DNA of 56,811 nt from Paenibacillus alkalitolerans (GTDB lineage: Bacteria > Bacillota > Bacilli > Paenibacillales > YIM-B00363): contig NZ_JAEMXM010000001.1 in the NCBI RefSeq assembly GCF_016482785.1, forward strand, positions 838,941 to 895,751, written 5' to 3'. Position 1 is the first letter of the stretch. Each line of letters begins with the position of its first letter. Made by a program: the position numbers and the translations under genes. Shown here in pieces: positions 9,270-18,239 of this stretch. The notes under the pieces were generated by a model. It had not been told where the DNA came from. It was given only the letters and a program-made list of their open reading frames with translations, and ran no database searches.

Positions 9270-11576
9270 TTATTTCAGCAAATTATTTAATTCCCCGGCT
9301 TTGAAGAATACGGATTTTACTTCGCCGCCGTCGTTGTCGAGTCCCGTCCAGACCGAGCCGTCCGGCGTTACGGTCATCCCTTCGATCTTCTCGAATGGTG
9401 CGAAAGCATCGCGCAAGTCGAGCACACGCTTCTTCGTTACGACCGATTTCGAAATATCCGACGACGCGGTGACCAATCCTTCGAACGGCTCGACTCCGTC
9501 AAGCGTAAACGTATATACGGCTTTTAACGTTACCGCACCGCCGACTTGCTTGTCGCGTTCGATAACCGCATATACGTCGCCGCCCAAGTTCACTATCTCG
9601 GAAAGCCCGATCCAGTCGTCTTCCACCATTGCCGCTTCAAGCGGATATAAGAAAAATTCCCAAGTTTTGTTCGTCAAATCATACCGGACGATTCTCGTAT
9701 ACAGCTTGCCGCCGATCGCTTCGTCGGCTTTATACTCGCGTTGAATCGCGCCAAGAATGTAGTTGCCGTCGGAAGAAATCGCCACGCCTTCGAAACCGTT
9801 GTTCCGAATCCAGCCGCCTGATGATGAATCCACTTCCGCAGGAAGCACGATTTTCTGCAGCACGTTCCCTTTCATATCGACTTGGATGAGCTGATTTTGC
9901 ATATAGTCGTGTTTGCCGAATTTCGCGTTCCCTTCGTTGGCCAGCCAGAAGCCTCCGGTCGCCGGCGCCGCGGCGGAAGTGTCGCGAACGATGCCTTCCA
10001 TGTCGAGATCGGCTGTTTTGCTTCCGTCCGTTATTTTCGCCATATGCTCGAAATTTCCCACGCCGTTTTTCAAAGTAATTTTATAAATATAAGGCTCCAT
10101 AGCATTATCGGGCACCGCGTAAACGACATCGTTCCTTTTCTCGTCGGATGCCAACCCGGAAATGGCCGACCAATAAACCTTGGAAGAATGCAGTACCGGT
10201 TGATCCGCAGGCGCCTCGTATTTGCCTGTGATGCCCTCGAACACCGTAATCGTTCCGGAATCTTCATCCGATGTCAGGAACAAATTGTTTTGCGGAATCG
10301 CCAACAATCCTTCCGGTTCCATGCCCGTGGAGAGCAGCTGCACGAATTTCGGATGCTTGTTGTTTGTAATGTCGTAGACGCCAACGAACGAACCTTTTTC
10401 CGATCCGACGAACGCAAACTCTTTCTTGCCGAACACCGCCGTTTCCAAGCCTTCGACTTCGATGCCGCCGGCTTCCGAGCGCCCTTCCGGGTAATGACCG
10501 TATTGCGCCGCGATCCGTTCCAATGATCCGTTATCCTTCCATATTTGTGCACCGGTGACACTCCAAGCGCTCCAGCCGCGTCCTCCGGTCAAATCCATCT
10601 CGCCCTCGTCGGCCGTATACAGAATAGTCCCGCGCGCGTTCCATGCAACCGCATCCGGCATTCGAGCGCCTATGTACGAAGCTTCCGATGCAAATTTCTC
10701 CGGATACGATTCCGTAAAGCTGATTTTGCCGTCCTCGGTCAAGTCGTGCATTTGCCGTTTCGGTTTGCCCAAAGAAAACAAGTCGAAGGAACCTGTCTTC
10801 AAATCAATAAGAGCGACGCCGTTATTTTCTTGGAGCGTGACGGCGGCTTTCCCGTTCTTGATGTCAACAAATTCAGGCTGCGGATCCGCTGGAAACAGCA
10901 GGCCCTTCGCCTCGAGACGCTCTTCAGGGAATTTGATCGTCTTCACCGGGGATGCTTTCGGATTCGAGAAATTGATGGCGACGATTTGTACATACCCGGG
11001 ACCGCTGATATCGCCCTCGAGTCCCGGTTCCTCCGCGTCGGTCAAATTGCCTTTCGCATCCACGACAACCGGTTCGTTCTCGATCGCGACAACGGCGAGC
11101 GTCGTGCCGCCAAGCTTCGTCAGCGACACGGAGTCAGGGCCTTCGCCGACATTGACGCCGCCAATAATCTTGAGAGACTTCATATCGATGACTACGAGCT
11201 TGCCCGGAGTCAACACAGGCTTTTCGCCTTCTTCCTTATGCGAAGAGTTGACTGCGGCCACCGCATATTTCCCGTCTGCCGTGATCGAAACGCTGGTGGG
11301 CTCCCCAGGAACCGCGATTTCTTTCAACAGTTTTGGTTGACGCGGGTTGTTGAAATCCACTATGCCGACGTTGTCGTCTCCCGAATTCGTGTAAGCAATC
11401 GTTCTGCCGTCCGGGGTGGCCGAGATAATTTCGGCGACGCCGCCGTTCGGTACGACGAACGTGCCGATGTGGCGGAACGAATCGATCTGCTTCGGAGCCG
11501 ACAGCGCGCTTCCGCCTGCCGACAGCGTTGCGGCTGCAAGGCAGCACGATAGAGCGGTCAAAAGCTGCTTCTTCAT
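9270..11576 (-). CDS. Secreted beta-propeller protein with phytase-type esterase-like domain
   Basis: This 768-residue protein starts at ATG 11576 behind GGAGGG and has a signal peptide (1-27, ending ALSA). The N-terminal 300 residues are a YVTN/choice-of-anchor-I type propeller: repeats such as ISATPDGRTIAYTNSGDDNVGIVD and VSITADGKYAVAAVN. The C-terminal 400 residues match the 'esterase-like activity of phytase' family, with blocks DLDMEGIVRDTS, GFWLANEG, NNGFEGVAISSDGNYI and IEGMTVTPDGSVW. These calcium-binding propellers are annotated as phosphoesterases, but few have been assayed. Four PhoP-like hexamers at 11-bp spacing lie just upstream, which supports a phosphate-scavenging role. It is divergent from the serine hydrolase gene. 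Confidence 0.85.
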   Translation of the reverse strand: MKKQLLTALSCCLAAATLSAGGSALSAPKQIDSFRHIGTFVVPNGGVAEIISATPDGRTIAYTNSGDDNVGIVDFNNPRQPKLLKEIAVPGEPTSVSITADGKYAVAAVNSSHKEEGEKPVLTPGKLVVIDMKSLKIIGGVNVGEGPDSVSLTKLGGTTLAVVAIENEPVVVDAKGNLTDAEEPGLEGDISGPGYVQIVAINFSNPKASPVKTIKFPEERLEAKGLLFPADPQPEFVDIKNGKAAVTLQENNGVALIDLKTGSFDLFSLGKPKRQMHDLTEDGKISFTESYPEKFASEASYIGARMPDAVAWNARGTILYTADEGEMDLTGGRGWSAWSVTGAQIWKDNGSLERIAAQYGHYPEGRSEAGGIEVEGLETAVFGKKEFAFVGSEKGSFVGVYDITNNKHPKFVQLLSTGMEPEGLLAIPQNNLFLTSDEDSGTITVFEGITGKYEAPADQPVLHSSKVYWSAISGLASDEKRNDVVYAVPDNAMEPYIYKITLKNGVGNFEHMAKITDGSKTADLDMEGIVRDTSAAAPATGGFWLANEGNAKFGKHDYMQNQLIQVDMKGNVLQKIVLPAEVDSSSGGWIRNNGFEGVAISSDGNYILGAIQREYKADEAIGGKLYTRIVRYDLTNKTWEFFLYPLEAAMVEDDWIGLSEIVNLGGDVYAVIERDKQVGGAVTLKAVYTFTLDGVEPFEGLVTASSDISKSVVTKKRVLDLRDAFAPFEKIEGMTVTPDGSVWTGLDNDGGEVKSVFFKAGELNNLLK

Positions 11577-11625
11577 AAGGATTAACCCTCCGTTTATAGT
11601 TTTCCGCTCTATTATTTATTAATAG

Positions 11626-11664
11626 TATTAAGTTGATATATTCGAGATGTTAAGATTTTGTAAA
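11626..11664 (-). promoter_or_regulatory. Four-hexamer PhoP-box-like array before the phytase-like gene
   Basis: On the minus strand TTTACA, TTAACA, AATATA and TTAATA follow each other with exactly 5-base spacers (plus-strand starts 11659, 11648, 11637, 11626). Three of the four match the PhoP half-site at all six positions. The array ends about 50 bp upstream of the start codon. This is the strongest PhoP-like site in the window. Confidence 0.6.
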
Positions 11665-11810
11665 TTAATAAAAGCTAGATCGTTAAATCTGACATGATTT
11701 TTGTTCAAAAGTACAAGTTTCCCGGCATCTAATCTCATAGGGGAGAAGAACGAGATTTTCCCGGTTACAAGATCATGAAGATATTATATGTGAGGAAAGC
11801 AGGAGAAACT

Positions 11811-12797
11811 ATGATCTCAAAAGAAAAACTGGAGTCAGTGTTTGGCAAACTGGAGCAGGAGCACTATTTGAGCGGGACAATTCTGGTCGCGCAAAGCGGG
11901 GAAGTGTTATTCGAGAAAGCATACGGAAAAGCAAGCATGCAGCTGAACGTATCCAACTCACTGGACACTAAGTTCCAAATCGCATCATTGACAAAAATGT
12001 TTATCGCTATGTCCGCATTGATCATTTACGAAGAAGGCCTGATCGACCTGCATGAGAAACCGGGTAAATATATGCCTGAAATGTCCCGGTTGGATGAAAA
12101 CATTACGATTCATCATTTGCTGTCGCATTCATCCGGATTGCACGATGTATACGAAGTGCCGGATGTAAGGTTTGAAATGAGCAAATTGAAGAGAGAAAAC
12201 GGTGATTTCCTGTCTTATCTGATCAATCAACAGCAGTTATTTATCCCAGGGCAAAAATGGAGCTATAGCTCGACAGGATACATTCTGACGGGCTATATAC
12301 TAGAGAAAGTTACAGGCTTATCGTTCGCCGATATTTTGGAGCAATACATCCTCACTCCCCTTAACATGAAGAGCAGCGGTGTCGACAATCCTCGGAAAGT
12401 GAATCCCGGCCGCGCATATGGGCATACGACTGAAAACGGCGTATTTATCAATACGGATAACGACAAACTAAGCGAGATAGATGCTCCCGGCGAGCTTTAT
12501 TCCACAGTACGGGATTTGAAAAAGTGGTGCGACGCGTTATTCGAATACCCGCTTATTTCTCCTGCCGCATTGAAGCTGATGTTTACGCCGCATGCGCGAG
12601 TCGGTGATAAGCTTAATTACGGGTATGGTTGGTTTCTCACAGATAATAGCAGGATGCATGGCGGGGGTACTCCCGGATTTAGATCCGAGATCAAACAGTA
12701 CCCCGGCCAAGAAGCAAGCGTAATCATGCTCTTTAATTATGAGAGAGCGGATGTTTCCAAACTGCTGGGCGCCATTGAACCCGTCATTTTGGGATGA
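11811..12797 (+). CDS. Beta-lactamase-fold serine hydrolase (class C/S12 type)
   Basis: ATG 11811 is preferred over ATG 11775 because GCAGGAGA precedes it at normal spacing; it gives 328 residues. Catalytic motifs of the class C beta-lactamase/esterase superfamily are present: SxxK at Ser59-Lys62 (SLTKM), a YSS motif at Tyr152 in place of the usual YxN, and HGG at His283 (HGGGTPG). There is no signal peptide or membrane segment, so it is likely cytoplasmic and more probably an esterase or peptidase than a resistance enzyme. The gene ends 16 bp before the convergent DUF2264 gene. Its promoter must lie in the region shared with the phytase-like gene. Confidence 0.85.
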   Translation: MISKEKLESVFGKLEQEHYLSGTILVAQSGEVLFEKAYGKASMQLNVSNSLDTKFQIASLTKMFIAMSALIIYEEGLIDLHEKPGKYMPEMSRLDENITIHHLLSHSSGLHDVYEVPDVRFEMSKLKRENGDFLSYLINQQQLFIPGQKWSYSSTGYILTGYILEKVTGLSFADILEQYILTPLNMKSSGVDNPRKVNPGRAYGHTTENGVFINTDNDKLSEIDAPGELYSTVRDLKKWCDALFEYPLISPAALKLMFTPHARVGDKLNYGYGWFLTDNSRMHGGGTPGFRSEIKQYPGQEASVIMLFNYERADVSKLLGAIEPVILG

Positions 12798-12813
12798 AGA
12801 TTGTAATTCTTGT

Positions 12814-13974
12814 TCACCCGTAAAGCGCCCGGTCGGCGGGAAGATCGTGACCCGACCACACTTTTACGGACGTCCAAGGTTCGTCGGGCTCGCACCAGAA
12901 CGGATCTTCCGGAGGAAGCCCGAGAGGCAAATATACGAGAGTACAGAGATATAAGCTGCCGGTGTTGATATAAAACTCACCCAAGCTCGGCTGGCTGCCA
13001 TAGAGCCCGATCTTCAGCCAGCCTTGCGGGTCGAATGTGCCTTCAGCGTGAAGGCACCGCCTAATGACCGACGTTAACGCGCACCTCACTTGCGCCGGCG
13101 AAAGACGGTCCGGAAGCTCCCGGCGCAATGCCGATTGAGCCAGTAGATGAAACGCGCCCATCCGGTAGCAGATGGACCGGCCGATCGGCGGAAAAGATCC
13201 GTCTGGCGAAATCATCAGTTCCTGTACCTCGGCATACCGCAGAGCCCGCCGCTTGACAGCTTCCTCAATGTTGGATTTCATTCGCGGATCCCCATCGTAA
13301 ATATGCCCGACGGTGCGCAGCAAGTCGATCAGCATCGGATGAATGACATAGCTGTTGTAGTAATCCCAATGAAAGTCCGGACCGTCGCCGTATGCGCCGT
13401 CCCCCGCGTACCATTGCATGTGCTGTTTCACCGCGTAATCGACTCTTACCACGTCAAAAGGTTCCCCCATAACGAAGAGAGCCGCTTCCACCATGGCCGA
13501 GAACAATATCCAATTGTTATCGCAAGGACGAATGTTTCTGGTTTTCTGTAATGCGTCAATCACATTCGCTTTCACGCGTTCGTCGAGCGATTGCCACAGC
13601 CGGTTCGGCGCCCGCACGATGGCGCTTGCAAGAAATGCCGCATCGACTACCGTTTGAATATACGAGCCCGACCTGTCGAAATCGGCGCGGTCCGGAGACT
13701 CGGGGTCCGTAATCGCATCGATCGCTTTGCGGGACAAATCCGCATAATACTGTCGCAGCTCCTGTTCCTCGTGCGAGCCGCCCTCCGATTCCAACCAAGG
13801 CGCTATGCCGCACAGCGACCGAGCCAACGCCTCCAAGTAGGCATATTTCACCCGGTCGTCCGATTTGGCTTCAACCGGCATGACGGCTTTGAGTCTGCGC
13901 TCCGACAAGTTCAACAGAACCGGATGCACGGTCCGCAGCATCGTGTCCAGCCAGTAAGCCCTTGTATTCTGCAA
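12814..13974 (-). CDS. DUF2264 family protein, putative carbohydrate enzyme
   Basis: TTG 13974 follows AAGGAGA by 8 bases and gives 386 residues without signal peptide. The sequence matches the DUF2264 family: helices rich in aromatics and an acidic core around DNNWILFSAMVEAAL, GDGAYGDGPDFHWDYYNSYVIHP and LMISPDGSFPPIGRS. The family is predicted to form an (alpha/alpha) barrel like many lyases and hydrolases of uronic or deoxy sugars; I do not know an activity for it. It follows the GH95 gene by 28 bp, so the two are one unit at the end of the ABC importer operon. That context suggests it processes a sugar released from, or attached next to, fucose residues. Confidence 0.75.
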   Translation of the reverse strand: MQNTRAYWLDTMLRTVHPVLLNLSERRLKAVMPVEAKSDDRVKYAYLEALARSLCGIAPWLESEGGSHEEQELRQYYADLSRKAIDAITDPESPDRADFDRSGSYIQTVVDAAFLASAIVRAPNRLWQSLDERVKANVIDALQKTRNIRPCDNNWILFSAMVEAALFVMGEPFDVVRVDYAVKQHMQWYAGDGAYGDGPDFHWDYYNSYVIHPMLIDLLRTVGHIYDGDPRMKSNIEEAVKRRALRYAEVQELMISPDGSFPPIGRSICYRMGAFHLLAQSALRRELPDRLSPAQVRCALTSVIRRCLHAEGTFDPQGWLKIGLYGSQPSLGEFYINTGSLYLCTLVYLPLGLPPEDPFWCEPDEPWTSVKVWSGHDLPADRALYG

Positions 13975-14002
13975 TTTATCCGTCTCCTTCCTCTAATCCA
14001 TC

Positions 14003-16363
14003 TTAGCGACCGACGAGTGCCGTTCGCACAATATAAGATTCGTCGGCTTTCGACTCGAATCCTCCGCCGGTTAATACTATGGCCTCGCCGCCGCCGGAAG
14101 GAGCGACCGTTACGGCATCGGCGTACCGGATTCGGCACATACCGCCGTGCAATGACTTCACAACCGCTTTGTCCAGCTTCCCGTCTTTCCAGTGAATATC
14201 GACGATAAACCCGCCTCTTGCCTTCAATCCGCCGACGTACCCTTCCGGCCATGCGTCGGGCAGAGCAGGCAGCAAGTCGATGCCGCCCAAGTGGCTCTGC
14301 AGCAGCATTTCCGCCATACCCGCCGTTCCTCCGAAGTTGCCGTCGATTTGGAACGGAGGATGATCGTCGAACAAGTTCGGGTACGTCGACCGGGCGAGCA
14401 GCGTCTGCACGAAATGATGCGCTTGTCCGGCATCCTTCAACCGGGCGAACAGGTTGATGAGCCATGCGCAGCTCCAGCCTGTGTGCCCGCCGCCGTTCGC
14501 AAGCCTTCGTTCCAACGACTTGCGGCTTGCTTCCAGCAGCTCCGGCGTTCCTTCATGGATCTGATCGCCCGGAAACAGCCCGTACAAGTGGGAAACATGG
14601 CGGTGACCGGGTTCATGCTCCTCGAAGTCCTCGTACCATTCTTGCAGCTGCCCGAATCGGCCGATCTTGTATTCCGGCAGCTTGGTCAGCGCATGCTCCA
14701 ATTCCTCGCGAAACGATTCGTCGCCGCGGACAATCCGCCCCGCCTCCAAACAGTGCGTAATTAATTCCCGAATGATGCCGATATCCATCGTTGAAGCCAT
14801 GGATACGCTGCACTTCTCGCCTTCCGCCGTTACAAACATGTTCTCCGGAGATGTGGACGGATTCGTCACGAGATCGCCGTTCGGACCCTCGATCAGCCAA
14901 TCCAGGCAAAACAGCGCGGCGCCCTTCATCAGAGGATATGCGCGTTCCTTCAAGAACGATGCATCCTGACCGTACAAGTAGTGCTCCCACAGGTGGCGCG
15001 CCATCCAAGCTCCGGCCAGCGGCCAGAACGCCCAGCTTGCGCTGCCGTCCGTCGGCGTCGACATGCGCCATAGATCGACGTTGTGGTGCGCCGTCCAGCC
15101 GCGGCAGCCGTAATGGATGTAGGCGGTTCGCCGGCCGCTGACGCTCAAATCCTCGAGCATCGCGAACAACGGCTCATGGCATTCGCTTAAATTGCACACC
15201 TCCGCCGCCCAATAGTTCATCTCGGTATTGATATTAGTCGTATAATCGCTGTTCCACGGCGGCTGCACATGCGGATTCCAGATTCCTTGAAGATTGGCGG
15301 GCTGCGTTCCCGGACGCGAGCTGCACATAAGCAAATATCTGCCGAATTGGAAATACAGCGCCTCAAGCTGCGGGTCGTTTCTCCGCTCCTTGTAAGCCTC
15401 CAATCTCCGGTCTGTCGGCAGCACCGCCAACTCCTCCGATTCGGTTCCGCCAAGCCGCAGGTCGACCCGACCGAACAACGACCGGTGATCCGAGATATGG
15501 CGCTCTTTCAGCACATTGAAGCCCGCTTTCCCGGCATCATCCAGCTGCTTCATACACCGCTCGGAATGAGTCCGATCGCCGGCATCAGGAGGCGTATCGA
15601 ACCCTGCGAAATTGGTCGCAGCCGCCAAGTACACCGTCAATGTTCTCGCGCCGCGCACTTCAAGCTTGCCGTCATCGCTTGCGCTCACTGCGCCGTCTGT
15701 CTCCACCCGAAGCCGCGTCTCGAATTTCAAACCGAGTGCGTCCTCATACAACACGGAGGCCGGATGGTCGTTACGGTAATTGCCCGCCACATGGCTCGGA
15801 GCTTGTCCGCGAAGCACGATATCGCGGCTGCCGATTCCGTCGGACTCCACCCGGTGCAGAAGCTTGGAATTCAGCGCCACTCTTACGCTCAAATCGCCTC
15901 CTTCGGCCGAATACCGGACAACGATCAACTGATCGGGAGCGCTGGCAAAATACTCACATCGGTAACGAGTTTGTCCGCATATGTAGCCTGTAGATGCAAC
16001 GCCGTGGTTTAAGTTTAGTTCCCGCCGATAACCCGTAACGGATCCCGCTCCGTCCAACCGTTCGATCGACAGGCTGCCGAGCGGCAAATACGGCTCGCAG
16101 CTGCGGCCGATCATCTGCGCCTCGACAAGCCGCTCCGCTTCCGCATACCGTCCGGCAAATACGAGCTCTCTCGCTTTGTTTAAATGCCGGCGAACCTCGT
16201 AATTGATCGTATCGCGCGGAAACCCCGCCCATAACGTATCTTCGTTCAACTCGATGAGGTCCGTATCCGTCCCGCCGAAAATCATGCCGCCGAGCCGGCC
16301 GTTGCCGATAGGCAGCGCCTCTTCCCATCTCGAAGCCGGCTGCTCATACCATAGACGCCACAC
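14003..16363 (-). CDS. GH95 alpha-L-fucosidase (or alpha-L-galactosidase), intracellular
   Basis: GTG 16363 sits behind GGAGGGGGAG; the product has 786 residues and no signal peptide. The N-terminal sandwich domain (ALPIGNGRLGGMIFGG, LNEDTLWAG) and the (alpha/alpha)6 barrel are those of GH95. The asparagine pair Asn377/Asn379 (NINTEMNYW) and Glu507 (NPSTSPEN) line up with the Asn-activated catalytic machinery known from the Bifidobacterium AfcA enzyme. It should remove alpha-1,2-linked L-fucose or L-galactose from imported oligosaccharides in the cytoplasm. It lies downstream of the solute-binding protein gene; the strong hairpin between them leaves only 24 bp before the GTG, too little for a separate promoter, so expression depends on readthrough. 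Confidence 0.9.
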   Translation of the reverse strand: MWRLWYEQPASRWEEALPIGNGRLGGMIFGGTDTDLIELNEDTLWAGFPRDTINYEVRRHLNKARELVFAGRYAEAERLVEAQMIGRSCEPYLPLGSLSIERLDGAGSVTGYRRELNLNHGVASTGYICGQTRYRCEYFASAPDQLIVVRYSAEGGDLSVRVALNSKLLHRVESDGIGSRDIVLRGQAPSHVAGNYRNDHPASVLYEDALGLKFETRLRVETDGAVSASDDGKLEVRGARTLTVYLAAATNFAGFDTPPDAGDRTHSERCMKQLDDAGKAGFNVLKERHISDHRSLFGRVDLRLGGTESEELAVLPTDRRLEAYKERRNDPQLEALYFQFGRYLLMCSSRPGTQPANLQGIWNPHVQPPWNSDYTTNINTEMNYWAAEVCNLSECHEPLFAMLEDLSVSGRRTAYIHYGCRGWTAHHNVDLWRMSTPTDGSASWAFWPLAGAWMARHLWEHYLYGQDASFLKERAYPLMKGAALFCLDWLIEGPNGDLVTNPSTSPENMFVTAEGEKCSVSMASTMDIGIIRELITHCLEAGRIVRGDESFREELEHALTKLPEYKIGRFGQLQEWYEDFEEHEPGHRHVSHLYGLFPGDQIHEGTPELLEASRKSLERRLANGGGHTGWSCAWLINLFARLKDAGQAHHFVQTLLARSTYPNLFDDHPPFQIDGNFGGTAGMAEMLLQSHLGGIDLLPALPDAWPEGYVGGLKARGGFIVDIHWKDGKLDKAVVKSLHGGMCRIRYADAVTVAPSGGGEAIVLTGGGFESKADESYIVRTALVGR

Positions 16364-16386
16364 TTGATCTCCCCCTCCAATACAAC

Positions 16387-16412
16387 AAAAGCCCGGAGAA
16401 CTCCGGGCTTTT
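16387..16412 (-). terminator. Intercistronic hairpin between binding-protein and GH95 genes
   Basis: AAAAGCCCGGAG and CTCCGGGCTTTT form a perfect 12-bp stem followed by TTTT on the minus strand. It lies past the binding-protein stop and 24 bp before the GH95 start. It can work as a partial terminator and protect the binding-protein mRNA. Confidence 0.75.
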
Positions 16413-16438
16413 GCGGTTTATTCCTTGTGACTTAAATA

Positions 16439-18172
16439 TTACTCGTTCCACAATTTTACGCGAGCTTTGACAAGCTCCTCGTATTGATCTTCCGCCTTCT
16501 CCACGCCGGCTTTGTCAAGTTCGGCCATGTAAGCATCCCAAATTTTATCAAAGTCTTCCGGTTTTGCCAAGATTGCTTCCGGAATTCGCTTCCACGTAAT
16601 TTCTTTCAACTTTTCACTCAATACTTTAAATTCGCTATCGCCGGGAACAGGGAGGTTCCATGCCGCGCCCCACGGTCTGACCGGGAACTCGTCTTCTTGC
16701 GGGAACAGGTCCTTCCAAGTCGTTGCGCCGTAAGCTTTCAGCGTTTCTTTCGCTGCATCGCTATAGCCTGCGACAATTTGTTCCGGGAATTTGGTGGTGT
16801 AGTAATTGCCTGTCGAGTCCACTTCTCCGTCGCCGTAATGCAGGCCCATGTTTGTATAGAAATCTATGCCGCTTTCTTTCTGGAAGTTTGTCGTATCTTC
16901 GCTTTTACGCTTTTGAACGTCCGCCGGGATGACGCGCTTGCCATTTTCAACATTGTAGTGTTTCCCTTCGATTCCCCAGTTGATGAGAACTTGGCCTTCT
17001 TCGGAAGCGAGGAAGTCAAGGAATTTAATGGCGCGAACCGGATCTTCACAATCCGTCGTAATGCCTACGCCCCAACCTGCCATAAAGCCTGTCGGCCAGA
17101 AGGACGTTTCTTTGTACTCTTCAGTCAAAGTAACCGGATAATGGCCGTAAGTGTATTCGAACTTGCCTGCCGATTTCAGCGCATTTTCGGCTTCACCGTA
17201 ATCCCACTGCTGGTCGATCAAGCCGAGAACGCGACCGGAAGCGACCTTCGCTTTATACTGGTCGTACTTTTGCACGAAGCTTTCCTTGTCGAGCAAACCT
17301 TCCGCGTTCATGTGGTTCAACCAACGGAAATACTCTTTCTCCGCCGGACGGCGGAAGTGGTACGTAACTTCCTGCGTATCGATATCGATGTTAAACTCGC
17401 CGTCGTCAGGCGCGCCCGTCGTGTAGAACGCAGGGTTCGTAACGGAGATGTACATGCGCCAGTCGTCCGCGTTTAGCGATACGCCGATGTTCGGGTTGCC
17501 GTTTTCATCGGTAGGGTGCTTCTCAAGGTAGGCTTTAAGTGCGTTTTCGAAGTCTTTCACCGTGCGGATTTTCGGATAGCCGAGTTCTTTGACGACGCGG
17601 TGCTGAAGCGAGAAGCCGCCGCCTGCTTCAAACGACTTTCCGCCAACCTTCGAATACGTAGGAATGACATAGATGGACTGATCTTCTTCGCTGTAACGCA
17701 GGCGCTTCATTTGATCGCCGAGCATTTTCTTAATATTCGGCGCATGCTGCTCGATCAAGTCGGTCAAATCGATCATGGCTCCGGCATCGACCAGACTGCT
17801 CAACCCGCCCTTCGGGCTGATCAAATCCGGATAATCGCCGCTCGCCGCGATGAGTGCGATCTTCTGAGAAGAGTCGCCGACCGCAAATTCGGCGTCAAGC
17901 GTTACGCCTGTTTTTTCGGTAATCGCTTTACCTACCTCGTCCTGCATCTTTTGCCAGTTCGGGTGTTCGTCGGCGCCATAGAACGTGAACGTGACCGGCG
18001 ACGTGTCGTTTGCCGTATCTGTTTCTTTACCACCGGCATTTTCCGTCGGAGTGTTGCCTTCGTTCCCCCCGGCCTGTTCATTATTGCCCGGTTGTCCGCC
18101 GCAGCCCGCCAGCAAGCCGGCCAGCATAACGGCCGACAGCAATATGCCGGACCATTTTCTCTTTGCTTTCAT
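16439..18172 (-). CDS. Lipoprotein solute-binding protein of an oligosaccharide ABC importer
   Basis: ATG 18172 is chosen because GGGAGGG lies 6 bases upstream and it opens directly onto a lipoprotein signal (MKAKRKWSG..., lipobox LLAGC). The 577-residue protein is of the large LipO/LplA-type extracellular family 1 binding proteins. A Gly/Asn/Glu-rich linker follows the lipid-modified Cys. The C-terminal half has the usual sequences (FMAGWGVGIT, RAIKFLDFLASEEGQVLINWG). It captures oligosaccharides outside the membrane and delivers them to the two permeases encoded just upstream. No ATPase gene is present, which is normal for this class: a shared MsmX-type ATPase elsewhere energises transport. 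Confidence 0.92.
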   Translation of the reverse strand: MKAKRKWSGILLSAVMLAGLLAGCGGQPGNNEQAGGNEGNTPTENAGGKETDTANDTSPVTFTFYGADEHPNWQKMQDEVGKAITEKTGVTLDAEFAVGDSSQKIALIAASGDYPDLISPKGGLSSLVDAGAMIDLTDLIEQHAPNIKKMLGDQMKRLRYSEEDQSIYVIPTYSKVGGKSFEAGGGFSLQHRVVKELGYPKIRTVKDFENALKAYLEKHPTDENGNPNIGVSLNADDWRMYISVTNPAFYTTGAPDDGEFNIDIDTQEVTYHFRRPAEKEYFRWLNHMNAEGLLDKESFVQKYDQYKAKVASGRVLGLIDQQWDYGEAENALKSAGKFEYTYGHYPVTLTEEYKETSFWPTGFMAGWGVGITTDCEDPVRAIKFLDFLASEEGQVLINWGIEGKHYNVENGKRVIPADVQKRKSEDTTNFQKESGIDFYTNMGLHYGDGEVDSTGNYYTTKFPEQIVAGYSDAAKETLKAYGATTWKDLFPQEDEFPVRPWGAAWNLPVPGDSEFKVLSEKLKEITWKRIPEAILAKPEDFDKIWDAYMAELDKAGVEKAEDQYEELVKARVKLWNE

Positions 18173-18239
18173 GTTGTACCCTCCCGTGAGTTTAAATCTA
18201 TATTGTATAAACAGGTTGCCCTGCAAATACCGTAATGAA

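Noticed and set aside
10545-11552. 335-codon open frame opposite the phytase-like gene
   Set aside because: Antisense shadow; the opposite strand has a signal peptide, ribosome site and recognisable domains.
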